DNA of 64,000 bases from Trichormus sp. M33_DOE_039. Lineage in GTDB: Bacteria > Cyanobacteriota > Cyanobacteriia > Cyanobacteriales > Nostocaceae. Every line of letters starts with the position of its first letter. Positions within the stretch are counted from its first letter, which is position 1. The position numbers and the translations under genes were made by a program. The notes beneath the pieces were generated by a model. It saw nothing but the letters and a program-made list of their open reading frames with translations, ran no database searches and was not told the origin of the DNA. The stretch spans positions 20,192 through 84,191 of the forward strand of contig DVDT01000098.1 in the NCBI GenBank assembly GCA_015296085.1, given 5' to 3'. This document shows positions 28,264 to 36,753 of the stretch, one piece after another.

Positions 28264-28708
28264 TTAAGTAGAACAGGGTAAATAATTAAAGGTTTGTAGT
28301 GAGAACTAAAGTTCTCAAAAAAGGACTAAAGTCCTTACTACGAATTGAATCCTAGTATTTTTATATAACTTAACATGGTTTGGGTTTTTCAAGTCCTTCT
28401 ACTTATATTTTTTGTTAGCTCTTTGTACTAAATGTACCATTAATAAGGAGGTAGTTTCTACAAATGATATGGATTAAAAGCGATTGAGTACGGCAACGGT
28501 TCGGGAAATGAAGAAAATTGTTCTGGGATTTTGTAGGAATGGATAAACTGAATGAGTTGACATTAGAGGTAGGGGGAAAACGACATCCAAAGGTTATTAG
28601 TTAACCACAAGCAATTCTTGCTGTGATTAAACCTAGCTGTTATCTATAGCGTGATTTCTCCGACAAGCTGCGACGCATCTAAACATAAAATTTTCAAATA
28701 TCTTTTTT
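28264..28708. other. Intergenic region before the oxygenase cluster
   Basis: About 445 bases between divergent genes. It contains the dispersed palindromic repeat at 28290-28343. A perfect AAGGAGG at 28445 precedes ATGATATGGATT (28464), but that frame closes after seven codons, so it could be a leader peptide or chance. The rest is A/T-rich without recognised features. The promoter of the downstream operon must lie here. Confidence 0.4.
28290..28343. repeat. Dispersed double-palindrome repeat
   Basis: GTAGTGAGAACTAAAGTTCTC and AAGGACTAAAGTCCTTACTAC form two adjacent hairpins (GAGAACT/AGTTCTC at 28301-28316 and AAGGACT/AGTCCTT at 28321-28336) enclosed by GTAGT/ACTAC. This is a common small repeat type in Nostoc-like genomes. 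Confidence 0.6.
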
Positions 28709-29128
28709 ATGATTGACATCAATTCTAATCCTCAACAAAAATTTAGAAATCGCATTAACCATCAAATTCTGGATCATCCTTTTACAGATTATTGGGATAT
28801 TTTTGTTCTTAAACATCAGCATCCCGTGAATATTTTTCTACATATCGTCGGAATATGCTTTTTTTACGGCTTACTATTTTCTGTGTGGCAGTTGCAAAAT
28901 TTTTGGTTACTCTTGGGTCTACCGTTAACGCAGTTAATTGGATTAATTGGACATTTTTTATTTGAGCGTAGCCATATTGATTTGCAAGATGCTGTATTTT
29001 CTTGGCGAGCTTCTTACTGTTTAGGTAGAATGTTAATCAGGGTTTTGATGGGGAAATATCAAGATGATATTCATCAAAAACAAGAAATATTAAAAAATTA
29101 TCAGTCTACTGATTATGCAAATATTTAA
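28709..29128 (+). CDS. DUF962/Mpo1-like membrane protein
   Basis: 139 residues. Hallmarks are HPFTDYWDIFVLKHQHPVNI, FLHIVGICFFYGLLF and LIGHFLFERSHIDL, with conserved histidines near the membrane interfaces and about four hydrophobic helices. Yeast Mpo1 of this family is an Fe(II)-dependent dioxygenase of the fatty-acid alpha-oxidation of 2-hydroxy fatty acids; whether bacterial members do the same is not established. The downstream Rieske gene starts 14 bases inside this gene, so both belong to one operon. In that context it may act on a lipid or lipid-like intermediate. Confidence 0.78.
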   Translation: MIDINSNPQQKFRNRINHQILDHPFTDYWDIFVLKHQHPVNIFLHIVGICFFYGLLFSVWQLQNFWLLLGLPLTQLIGLIGHFLFERSHIDLQDAVFSWRASYCLGRMLIRVLMGKYQDDIHQKQEILKNYQSTDYANI

Positions 29129-30128
29129 TAACTGGAATATTGTTGCTAAGGGTTGGTACATTGCCGCTTCTAGTCGTGAATTACCTCAAACCACAGCAAA
29201 ATCTATAGAAATTTGCGGACAGAAAATAGTCATTTTTCGCGGTGAAGATGGGCAAGTGCGTGCTTTAGATGCTTACTGTCCACATCTGGGAACAGATTTA
29301 GGTATTGGTCATGTTGATGGGAATTGGATTCGCTGTGCTTTTCATCATTGGGCATTTGACGCTACAGGGATATGCCAAAATATTCCCTGTCAAACAGAGA
29401 TTCCAGCTAAAGCTAAAGTCCAAGCTTATGCAACGACTGAAAAGTATGGCTTTATCTGGATTTATCCTGATGCTGAAGCACCGGAAGGTGTAGCTGATTT
29501 TGATGAATTGCTGGGTAAAGAAATTGTCACCCAAGCTGATGCCCCATTTGAAAGAAGTTGCCATCACCATATTTGTATGATGAATGGGATTGACGCGCAG
29601 CATTTAAGAACAATTCATCATTTAGATATCAAAATGGATTTGTCCCTACACCGCAATCAATTAGGGACACAAATTGACTTTACAATGAGGGGAAATTTCC
29701 CTAAATCAACATGGAGAGAACGCTTAGGTCAAATATTTTTGGGTACTACTTATGAGTATTCTATGCGTTACGCTCATGGTTGTATCGGCTTGTTAACAAT
29801 GATGAAAAATGTCAAACTTTTTCCGCCATTGCACATGATATATGCTTACACTCCTATAGCCCCTGGAAGAACGCGTATTCAACCGATTTATGTGACAGAA
29901 AAACGCCAAGGGATTGTGGGATATCTTATCAGTCAGTTTTTGCTATTTTGTACTCGCTTGGCTTACTATATGCTCAGAGATGAAGATGGTAAAATTTACG
30001 ACAATATTCAATTTCATCCTAAGTTACTGCTGAGTATTGATCAGCCTTTAGCAAAGTATATGGAGTATGTGAATCAACTAGAAAGGTCTCGATGGTCAAC
30101 TCCTTTGGAGAATTCAAATTTAAGTTAA
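29115..30128 (+). CDS. Rieske non-haem iron oxygenase (first of three)
   Basis: 337 residues. The Rieske [2Fe-2S] ligands are in CPHLG (C55, H57) and CAFHHW (C74, H77). The mononuclear iron site is in NGIDAQHLRTIHH (D160, H163, H168). These enzymes use electrons from a ferredoxin to hydroxylate, desaturate or demethylate a substrate with O2. The CPH/CxxHxW spacing and alpha-only chain recall DAF-36/Neverland and KshA-type sterol oxygenases more than aromatic dioxygenases, but this is only motif resemblance. It overlaps the DUF962 gene by 14 bases. A possible electron donor is the ferredoxin gene at 34555. Confidence 0.88.
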   Translation: MQIFNNWNIVAKGWYIAASSRELPQTTAKSIEICGQKIVIFRGEDGQVRALDAYCPHLGTDLGIGHVDGNWIRCAFHHWAFDATGICQNIPCQTEIPAKAKVQAYATTEKYGFIWIYPDAEAPEGVADFDELLGKEIVTQADAPFERSCHHHICMMNGIDAQHLRTIHHLDIKMDLSLHRNQLGTQIDFTMRGNFPKSTWRERLGQIFLGTTYEYSMRYAHGCIGLLTMMKNVKLFPPLHMIYAYTPIAPGRTRIQPIYVTEKRQGIVGYLISQFLLFCTRLAYYMLRDEDGKIYDNIQFHPKLLLSIDQPLAKYMEYVNQLERSRWSTPLENSNLS

Positions 30129-30285
30129 TAAAAGTTAATTATTTGTATGCAATTTGTGGGAATGCTGGAAGTCTTTGATGTATCCATTCTCGCATCTGTC
30201 ACATTACACCGTAATTTCACCATTTGGCTTTATAAAGTGTTAATTATAAACATCCCATTAAAAAAGTTTAGGTAATTGCCGAATA

Positions 30286-31110
30286 ATGAAAAGTTGGCTA
30301 ATTCCTGTTCAAAAGTTGCAACCAAGCGATCGCATCGCCATGTATGCGTTACTGACAAATCATTTTCAAGGCGTTACTTGGGAAGGATTCCAGGCTGATC
30401 TAGAACGCAAAAACTGGGTGTTGCTTTTGAGAGAAGAAATCACAAACACTCTCAAAGGGTTTTCTACCCTAATGTTGCGTCAGACAAATTTTGCAGGAGA
30501 ACGCATTAGTGTAGTCTATTCCGGCGATACGATTGTTGATCCTAGTGCTTGGTCGAGTACCACCCTACCACGTACTTGGATAGCAGCTGTAAATTTTCTG
30601 CGCCAATACTATGGGAACAATAAACTGTACTGGCTGTTGATTTGTTCTGGTTTTCGTACCTACCGCTTTCTCCCGACCTTTTGGCAAGAGTTCTATCCCC
30701 GCTATGATGTAGCCACACCCGCAGATGTTGCGAGTCTAATAACAAATCTGGCACAGGAATACTACGGTGACTCTTATCAAGAAACAACCGGACTCGTCCG
30801 CTTCCCCAATCCTCAAATTTTGCGTGAGGGTTTAATTGAAATTCCCACAGGAAGACAGACTAACCCTCATATCAAATTTTTTGAAGAAATTAACTCAGGC
30901 TATCGTCTAGGGGATGAATTGGTGTGTTTAACTGAAATCTGCTATGACAATCTGACCAACGCCGGACAACGGATGTGGCAATCAGAATCGTTGTTAGAAT
31001 TTGTCCAAGATAGGGGTGTAAGGGTATGGGGGTGTAGGGGTGTAGGGGAAGAAAGAATTTTTTATTTATGGCGGGTGGCGCGCTACTTTCAAGTCACTAG
31101 ACACAATTAA
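30286..31110 (+). CDS. Hypothetical protein, possible GNAT-fold acyltransferase, with repeat-derived tail
   Basis: 274 residues. The N-terminal half alternates helices and strands as in GNAT proteins (LQPSDRIAMYALLTNHFQGV, WVLLLREE, LKGFSTLMLRQ, ISVVYSGDTIVDPSAW, LYWLLICSGFRTYRFLPTFW), but no firm acetyl-CoA motif is seen, so the assignment is tentative. The last ~35 residues (from DRGVRVWGCRGVG) are encoded by a tandem GGGGTGTA-type repeat at 31014-31059, so the native C-terminus may have been shorter. It lies between two Rieske genes on the same strand and may supply an acyl or transfer step in the same pathway. Confidence 0.6.
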   Translation: MKSWLIPVQKLQPSDRIAMYALLTNHFQGVTWEGFQADLERKNWVLLLREEITNTLKGFSTLMLRQTNFAGERISVVYSGDTIVDPSAWSSTTLPRTWIAAVNFLRQYYGNNKLYWLLICSGFRTYRFLPTFWQEFYPRYDVATPADVASLITNLAQEYYGDSYQETTGLVRFPNPQILREGLIEIPTGRQTNPHIKFFEEINSGYRLGDELVCLTEICYDNLTNAGQRMWQSESLLEFVQDRGVRVWGCRGVGEERIFYLWRVARYFQVTRHN

Positions 31111-31134
31111 TTACACACGTTTTTTCCTTTTCCT

Positions 31135-31185
31135 AGTCCCCAATCTCCAGCCCCCAATCCCCAATCTCCAGTCCCCAATCCCAAA
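31135..31185 (+). repeat. Short tandem heptamer repeats (CCCCAAT/CCCCAGT type)
   Basis: Runs of CCCCAATC, TCCAGCC and CCAGTCCC-like heptamers fill the gap directly upstream of the second Rieske gene start at 31191. These are short tandemly repeated sequences characteristic of heterocystous cyanobacteria. The nearby octamer version lies in the 3' end of the preceding gene. Confidence 0.75.
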
Positions 31186-31190
31186 CACTT

Positions 31191-32330
31191 ATGCTTTCTA
31201 CCAACCAAAATCCAAACTTTAACAATCCCAAACAATTTATTGCTGGATGGTATTGGACATTACCATCCCAAAAGTTAAAAGTTGGCAAGGTAAAAGCTAT
31301 CACCCTACTGGGGAGAAACCTGGCAATTTATCGCGGAGTCAGTGGTCAAGTGGTGGCGGTAGATGCTTATTGCCCACATATGGGGGCGCATTTAGCCGAG
31401 GGTAAGGTAGAAGGTGATGGGATTCGCTGCTTCTTCCATAATTGGAAGTATAGCGATCGCGGCATTTGTGTAGACGTTCCTTCTCAGGGAAAACCATTGC
31501 CAGTCTGTATCAAAACTTGGCAGACAACAGAGAAGTACGGCATGATTTGGGTGTGGGTGGGAGAAGCACAACCTACTGCGCTACCCTTTGTCCCAGAACT
31601 GGAACAGGTAGAGTGTGATTATATGTTGGGGACTCGGTTTGTGAAAAACTGCCATCCCAACGTGTTACTGATTAATGCGATCGATGCTCATCATTTTAAT
31701 ACAGTCCACAATCTACCCTTAGAGATTGTATTTAATTGCCAAAACCTTAACACCAACGCTATTACCTTCAGCAATACTACACGAGGCGGTGATGATTCCT
31801 GGTTAATTCGCCTGATTCGTCCCCTATACCGCAATGAAGTTACTTATAGTATGTGTTACTGGTATGGCAGCACTGGTACTGTCACACTAGGGCCAGATTT
31901 TCTCCACTTCTATATTATTTTTGCGCTGCGAATGATGGAAGATGGCAAAACCGAAGGGCAAACAATCCTAGTTACTCCCAAACGGCGGGGATTTTTAGGA
32001 TGGGTTGTCAATCGCGGGTTGCTGTGGTTAACTCAGCAGGTGGGTAATTACTTCGCTAAAGGCGATACACAGGTATTTCAGACGATTAATTTTGATTTGA
32101 AGACTCCCACCAAAGCTGATAATTCTATTTTGCAATTTATCCAGCATGTTAATCACCAGCAAGCTTTAACTTGGGGAACATGGGAAACTGTTGCTGCAAC
32201 AGAGATGCTAGAACATCGATTCAGTAATAAAAACCTAACCCCCCAACCCCCTTCCCTACAAGGGAATGGGGAGCAAAACAAAAACACCCCTCTCCTTGTA
32301 GGGGAGGGGATGGGGGAGGGGTTCTTCTAG
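31191..32330 (+). CDS. Rieske non-haem iron oxygenase (second) with repeat-derived C-terminal tail
   Basis: 379 residues. Rieske ligands are CPHMG (C61, H63) and CFFHNW (C80, H83). The mononuclear iron site lies in NAIDAHHFNTVHN. It is clearly related to the first Rieske protein (AVDAYCPHMGAHLAEGKVEG against ALDAYCPHLGTDLGIGHVDG), suggesting duplication within the cluster. The last ~33 residues, NLTPQPPSLQGNGE and NTPLLVGEGMGEGFF, are translated from a dispersed palindromic repeat (32231-32329) and are probably not part of the ancestral enzyme. Substrate unknown; it likely shares the ferredoxin partner of the cluster. Confidence 0.88.
   Translation: MLSTNQNPNFNNPKQFIAGWYWTLPSQKLKVGKVKAITLLGRNLAIYRGVSGQVVAVDAYCPHMGAHLAEGKVEGDGIRCFFHNWKYSDRGICVDVPSQGKPLPVCIKTWQTTEKYGMIWVWVGEAQPTALPFVPELEQVECDYMLGTRFVKNCHPNVLLINAIDAHHFNTVHNLPLEIVFNCQNLNTNAITFSNTTRGGDDSWLIRLIRPLYRNEVTYSMCYWYGSTGTVTLGPDFLHFYIIFALRMMEDGKTEGQTILVTPKRRGFLGWVVNRGLLWLTQQVGNYFAKGDTQVFQTINFDLKTPTKADNSILQFIQHVNHQQALTWGTWETVAATEMLEHRFSNKNLTPQPPSLQGNGEQNKNTPLLVGEGMGEGFF
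32231..32329. repeat. MITE-like palindromic repeat inside a coding 3' end
   Basis: AACCTAACCCCCCAACCCCC, CTTCCCTACAAGGGAATGGGG and a second arm CCCCTCTCCTTGTAGGGGAGGGG form hairpins of the same family as the repeat at 9741-9877. It provides the final codons and stop of the second Rieske gene. Confidence 0.75.
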
Positions 32331-32361
32331 GAATACTCAAATTTTCAATGCACTAGTTAGC

Positions 32362-33276
32362 ATGATTAATACAACTTCAAAATATCAAGTTGCCGGACTT
32401 GACCTACCACATATAGACTCAGATAACCGCTTGCGGCGCATACTCACCGCAACATTACCAAATCAAAGCGAAAATTCTGTACATCCTCAATACGATTATT
32501 GGGATTGGGAATTTTTTAATCTACATCAAGTCGAAATTTTTCAACAAGCCAGTGAAAGCGAACAGTCAGCGATACTTCGACTTCTCAATCGTGGATTGTT
32601 GACAGAATCCTATTTTATTGAGAAAGCAGGCGTTGGCTACATGGCCAAGATGGTAATGTTAGCAGAAACCATTGAAGAGCGAATGCTCTACGCTATGTTT
32701 ACAGCCGATGAAGCCACTCACCTGAGCCAAATCAGCGATTTTTTACCAGAATCAGCACAAACTCAAAGTGACGATCCATTTCTGCGGTTACTAGCAGAAG
32801 TCGTGGAAAGTGCAGATAAAACAGTATTGTTATTTGTGCTTCAGGTTGTATTAGAAGGATGGGGTTTGAGTCATTATCGCCGCTTGGCTAAATCATGTCA
32901 TCATCCAGCCTTAGCAGAGTTATTCTCCTCTTTTCTCGACGCTGAAGCCCGCCATCACGGTACAGGAACAACATTATTTAGTCAAACCCTTGTCACCGCC
33001 GACAGTAAAACAACCATCCTCGATGTGTTAACAAAATTTCTCTTCATGATACAAGTAGGGCCACAAAGCGTCCTATCAGCCATCGAACAAATAAAAGGAC
33101 ATCTGACGCGATCGCAAAAAATCCAAATCCTCGAACAACTAGATACAGAAACCCACAGTGGGACAAGATTACAAATACTGCGATCGCTCATGCAAAAAAC
33201 CACCGCAGATGTCATAGTTCAAACATTAGAAACACAAGGATCATTCACACCCCTCCCCCCTAACCAATGCGTCTAA
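32362..33276 (+). CDS. Ferritin-like diiron protein
   Basis: 304 residues, mostly helical. Metal-ligand pattern: E87 (SYFIEKAG), E117-x-x-H120 (ADEATH), E165 (VVLEGWG) and E195-x-x-H198 (DAEARHH). Four glutamates and two histidines with this spacing define a carboxylate-bridged diiron centre in a four-helix bundle, as in desaturases, hydroxylases and N-oxygenases. It should activate O2, with electrons from a ferredoxin. The exact reaction is unknown. The gene starts 31 bases after the second Rieske gene and ends 30 bases before the AurF-like gene, so a shared transcript is likely. Confidence 0.8.
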   Translation: MINTTSKYQVAGLDLPHIDSDNRLRRILTATLPNQSENSVHPQYDYWDWEFFNLHQVEIFQQASESEQSAILRLLNRGLLTESYFIEKAGVGYMAKMVMLAETIEERMLYAMFTADEATHLSQISDFLPESAQTQSDDPFLRLLAEVVESADKTVLLFVLQVVLEGWGLSHYRRLAKSCHHPALAELFSSFLDAEARHHGTGTTLFSQTLVTADSKTTILDVLTKFLFMIQVGPQSVLSAIEQIKGHLTRSQKIQILEQLDTETHSGTRLQILRSLMQKTTADVIVQTLETQGSFTPLPPNQCV

Positions 33277-33306
33277 ACCCTCTCTGCGCCTCTGCGTGAA
33301 ACTTCT

Positions 33307-34548
33307 ATGGAAAAAACCACCCATCGCAAACTCCAAATTAACCACACCCGTAACAAACAGCAGGATCACACGGCTGTAATGGACGAAACAGCCGCCAAAT
33401 TCCGCTACGAAGATTGTCAAAACGAATATTGGAATCCAGAAGAATTTTCCCTACTTTACGGTACACCCCTATGGGAACAATCCACCCCACAGCAAAGGAT
33501 AATTTTAAACCATCTTTACTGGGTAGCCTACTACTCACAAATAGTCTCCGCCGAGATTGCAACCATCTACTTTAATCAAACCAGTGCAGCCGGACTGTAT
33601 GCTCAAGAAGACTTCCGCTTAATCTGCGATACCTTAGACTTAGAATCCTCCCAAGAAAGAGCGCATATCAACGCTTTCCGCACCATAGCCAAACAAGTTG
33701 AGCAAGCCTTATTTGGTAAACTCATCTTTACCTACCCCATGCGCGGCCCTTTTGCAGAAACGATGGTTTACGCAGATACTAACGCTCTGAAAACTTGGTG
33801 GAAAAAAATTCAATTGCAATACTTCGGGCTGATATCTGCGAATAATACTTTTTTAGCTTGTCAGTATTTCACAGTCCGAGGAGTGCGGACGCTAAATGGT
33901 AAATTAGTACAGCATAAACTCAGCAATTACTATCAGAAACATCCTCATCCAGATGTTGCACCGATTCCGGCGAAAATCTCTTATTATCACTTTTTAGATG
34001 AAAGTTTTCACTTCAATAGTTCTACGATTATATCTCATGATGTGATTAACTGTCTTTCTGCGCCGACTGCATTTGAGCGATTAGTGGCTAATATGGGATT
34101 GCTGGGATGTCAGCGTGATCACTTTCATTTTTCGGCAGCGATTAACGGGATTTTTTGGTATGATCCGGCGTTGTATAGCAAGATTTATTATGTGCTGCGA
34201 TCGCCTATTTTTAATATGGGTGATGCTGAGGCTAAGGAAATGATGCGTCGCTGTTTTACGGAGGAGTCTGAAGGATTGAATCGGAGTTTTTTAACTCATC
34301 AGGAGGCGATGTCATCTTATAAGGTTTATGTGGAAAAGTTGGATTATCTTTGGCGGCGTAATCGGGAAATGTCTTTGATGGGGGGTAATTCGATTTCTCG
34401 ATGTTTGGCGATGCAAAGGAGGTCTTTGAGGAGGTTTGAAGGTTATTTTGGTGAGGATTCAGAAGATTTTTTATCTCACGCAAAGGCGCATTCGCCCTTG
34501 GCGTTCCCGCAGGGTAGACGCAAAGAGGAAAGAAGGAGTTTAGTTTAA
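33307..34548 (+). CDS. AurF-like diiron oxygenase with repeat-derived C-terminus
   Basis: 413 residues. Candidate diiron ligands are E83 (IVSAEIATI), E117-x-x-H120 (QERAH) and D231-E232-x-x-H235 (HFLDESFHF) with further histidines near HFHFSAAING. This resembles AurF-type p-aminobenzoate N-oxygenases/diiron oxygenases of natural-product pathways, though similarity is judged only from motifs. An alternative start is the ATG at 33379. The last ~25 residues (SHAKAHSPLAFPQGRRKEER) are translated from a dispersed CGCAAAGGCGCA-type repeat, also present in reverse just upstream of the gene at about 33270-33300. Six bases separate its stop from the ferredoxin gene. Confidence 0.72.
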   Translation: MEKTTHRKLQINHTRNKQQDHTAVMDETAAKFRYEDCQNEYWNPEEFSLLYGTPLWEQSTPQQRIILNHLYWVAYYSQIVSAEIATIYFNQTSAAGLYAQEDFRLICDTLDLESSQERAHINAFRTIAKQVEQALFGKLIFTYPMRGPFAETMVYADTNALKTWWKKIQLQYFGLISANNTFLACQYFTVRGVRTLNGKLVQHKLSNYYQKHPHPDVAPIPAKISYYHFLDESFHFNSSTIISHDVINCLSAPTAFERLVANMGLLGCQRDHFHFSAAINGIFWYDPALYSKIYYVLRSPIFNMGDAEAKEMMRRCFTEESEGLNRSFLTHQEAMSSYKVYVEKLDYLWRRNREMSLMGGNSISRCLAMQRRSLRRFEGYFGEDSEDFLSHAKAHSPLAFPQGRRKEERRSLV

Positions 34549-34554
34549 TTTATT

Positions 34555-34845
34555 ATGTCTAGTTTTTGTACTATTTCCTTTCCGGGAAGTGATTATGAAT
34601 CTTTGGTTATGGAATGTCATGAAAATTTATCTGAGCATTTGACGATTCAAAATTCACCTGTGTTGTTTGGTTGTCGGACTGGTATTTGCGGAACTTGTTT
34701 GGTTGAGGTGATTGGTGATATTCCTCCACCTCAGCCTGATGAACAGGAAATTTTAGATACATTAGCACCTAACATTGCAAATGCACGGTTGGCTTGTCAG
34801 TTACACCTGACGCAAAATATAGAAATTCGTACAATAAAAAAATAA
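34555..34845 (+). CDS. Plant-type [2Fe-2S] ferredoxin
   Basis: 96 residues. The cluster ligands are C40, C45, C48 (GCRTGICGTC) and C81 (LACQLHL), the CX4CX2CXnC layout of plant-type ferredoxins. It should carry electrons to the oxygenases; Rieske and diiron enzymes require such a donor, and the gene sits six bases after the AurF-like gene. No ferredoxin reductase gene is present, so the cell's general ferredoxin:NADP reductase is presumably used. Confidence 0.9.
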   Translation: MSSFCTISFPGSDYESLVMECHENLSEHLTIQNSPVLFGCRTGICGTCLVEVIGDIPPPQPDEQEILDTLAPNIANARLACQLHLTQNIEIRTIKK

Positions 34846-35116
34846 AGGAAAAAGGGGAAGCCTGGCTTTTAGCAAAAAGATACGACATATTTCAATAAAA
34901 ACACTGATTAAAATATTTAATTTATGAAATTTTCAGGAAAATTACCTGATTACAACAATTATTATGGTGAGTAAAATATAGCAAACATATCTCAATTTAT
35001 TGATTTAATTACACATGAATTGTGAATTTGCTACAGAATATGAATAAACAATACATTTCAAGGTAAATCTAGTTATCAAGTTATTAAAAAAGTAAAATTT
35101 TAAGATTTTATTATTT

Positions 35117-35512
35117 ATGGGCATAATTTTGTTATTTATCTTAGGTATTTGGGGAGTCGTAAATTTTGTAGGTTTATGTTCGGTTGTAATCTCATTTATT
35201 TATTGCCGCACTGTACCAGGATACCGCAGTATTGCAATTATAGGATCAGTTATCATACCAACCATACTTTTATTTTTAACTTTCTTGGATATCTCAAATA
35301 ATAAGCCTGATCCTAGTCCAACCTATGATATTCAGCTAATGGCAATTATCGTATGGTCTAGAACTTTTTTAGTTTGTTTTTTGGGTGGTTTGGTAACTAC
35401 GGCAATTACCTTCTTAAAACCCAATTATATTCGTCGTTACTCAGCACTTGGCTGGGGTTTTCTGATTTCATCCCTTGCGGCATTTGCATTTCTATTTATA
35501 AGATTTGGATAG
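35117..35512 (+). CDS. Small multi-pass membrane protein, unknown
   Basis: 131 residues with four hydrophobic helices (about 3-28, 38-58, 72-95, 105-128). Conserved-looking polar residues are few (CRTVPGYRS, KPDPSPTYD). No family recognised. It is separated from the ferredoxin by 271 A/T-rich bases and from the third Rieske gene by about 210, so membership in the same transcript is uncertain. Confidence 0.55.
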   Translation: MGIILLFILGIWGVVNFVGLCSVVISFIYCRTVPGYRSIAIIGSVIIPTILLFLTFLDISNNKPDPSPTYDIQLMAIIVWSRTFLVCFLGGLVTTAITFLKPNYIRRYSALGWGFLISSLAAFAFLFIRFG

Positions 35513-35725
35513 GAATAAATTTTAGTTAAATGAAAGGCTCTCGCTCTTGTAAAAAATCAAGAAATTTTTCAATTCAGAAGATGTTTCTCGCTGTAAATAA
35601 TCTAAAATAATCTGAACTGATTGCCAGCGATATCTAATTTATAACTGTAATACTTGCTTTTGGAATTCTCTAGATACAGTAATGTAGTCATATTTAAGAA
35701 AATGCTTTAAAGAAAATCATCAACT

Positions 35726-36748
35726 ATGCAATTTGCCGACTTTTGGTATATTGTCGCACTCAGCGAACAGCTAAAACCTCACACAGTATTGGCGCGATCG
35801 CTTTTAGGCGAGTGGTTAGCAATATTTCGCGGTGAAGATGGACAACCTGTGGCGTTGCGCGATCGCTGTTTACATCGCAGTAGTCGTTTGTCGGCAGGGA
35901 AGGTCTGTCAGGGTGCTTTACAATGTCCCTATCATGGTTGGGTATACGATCACAATGGTCAGGTGATTGCTGTTCCGGCTGAGGGAGTTGACTTCCAACC
36001 TTCCCAGCAGCGTCTAGCCAAAGCTTACGCGACTAAGGAACAAGACGGATATGTATATGTGCGGTTAGCTGAAAACCCAAGCGTTGACTTTGAACCCTTT
36101 TCTACGCCTCACTATGGAGAAGCGGGTTGGGAGACGGTGCGGGTAATTAATCGGTTTGCGAATAACGTAACCAATTGTGCAGAAAATTTTATTGATATTC
36201 CCCATACAGCTTTTGTGCATCCTGGGGTGTTTCGGACTTCGCGCCAACAAAAGTTAGAGATGACTGTTGAACGTGAAAATGGTGCGGTGTTGGTGGAATA
36301 TCGCAATGAAAACAGTAATTTGGGATGGTACACGCGGTTTTTAAATCCAGAAGGCGCGGAGATTAAACATAGCGATCGCTTTTATATGCCCAATATTACC
36401 TCGGTGGAATATCAAATGGGGCGCACGCGCCATTTATTTATTACCAGTCAATCCATTCCCGAAACCGAAAATTCTACTTTGGTTTACACTGATGTGACTT
36501 ATAACTACGGTATCTGGAATAAATTAGCCCGTCCGTTTATTTGGTGGACTGCTCAACATATTATCCGCCAAGATGTAGAAATTTTGACGATTCAGGGTGA
36601 AGTAATTGGTAAATACGGAACACAATTTGCTCATACTCCTGCTGACACAATTCATGTGTTTGTCGAGTCCATTAGAGCAGCTATCGCTCGTGGAGAAGAC
36701 CCACGATTATTGCCAAAACAATCTGTAAGAGTGACATTTTGGGTTTAA
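35726..36748 (+). CDS. Rieske non-haem iron oxygenase (third), vanillate O-demethylase/SxtT-like layout
   Basis: 340 residues. Rieske ligands are CLHRS (C48, H50) and CPYHGW (C67, H70); the mononuclear site is in NFIDIPHTAFVHPG (D157, H160, H165). The sequence belongs to a different subgroup from the two upstream Rieske proteins, nearer the vanillate demethylase/phenylpropionate-type alpha-only oxygenases (the same broad group as saxitoxin SxtT/SxtH). It is followed after five bases by a fatty-acid hydroxylase gene, and that gene overlaps an acyltransferase gene, giving a tight three-gene operon. Confidence 0.88.
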   Translation: MQFADFWYIVALSEQLKPHTVLARSLLGEWLAIFRGEDGQPVALRDRCLHRSSRLSAGKVCQGALQCPYHGWVYDHNGQVIAVPAEGVDFQPSQQRLAKAYATKEQDGYVYVRLAENPSVDFEPFSTPHYGEAGWETVRVINRFANNVTNCAENFIDIPHTAFVHPGVFRTSRQQKLEMTVERENGAVLVEYRNENSNLGWYTRFLNPEGAEIKHSDRFYMPNITSVEYQMGRTRHLFITSQSIPETENSTLVYTDVTYNYGIWNKLARPFIWWTAQHIIRQDVEILTIQGEVIGKYGTQFAHTPADTIHVFVESIRAAIARGEDPRLLPKQSVRVTFWV

Positions 36749-36753
36749 TATAA

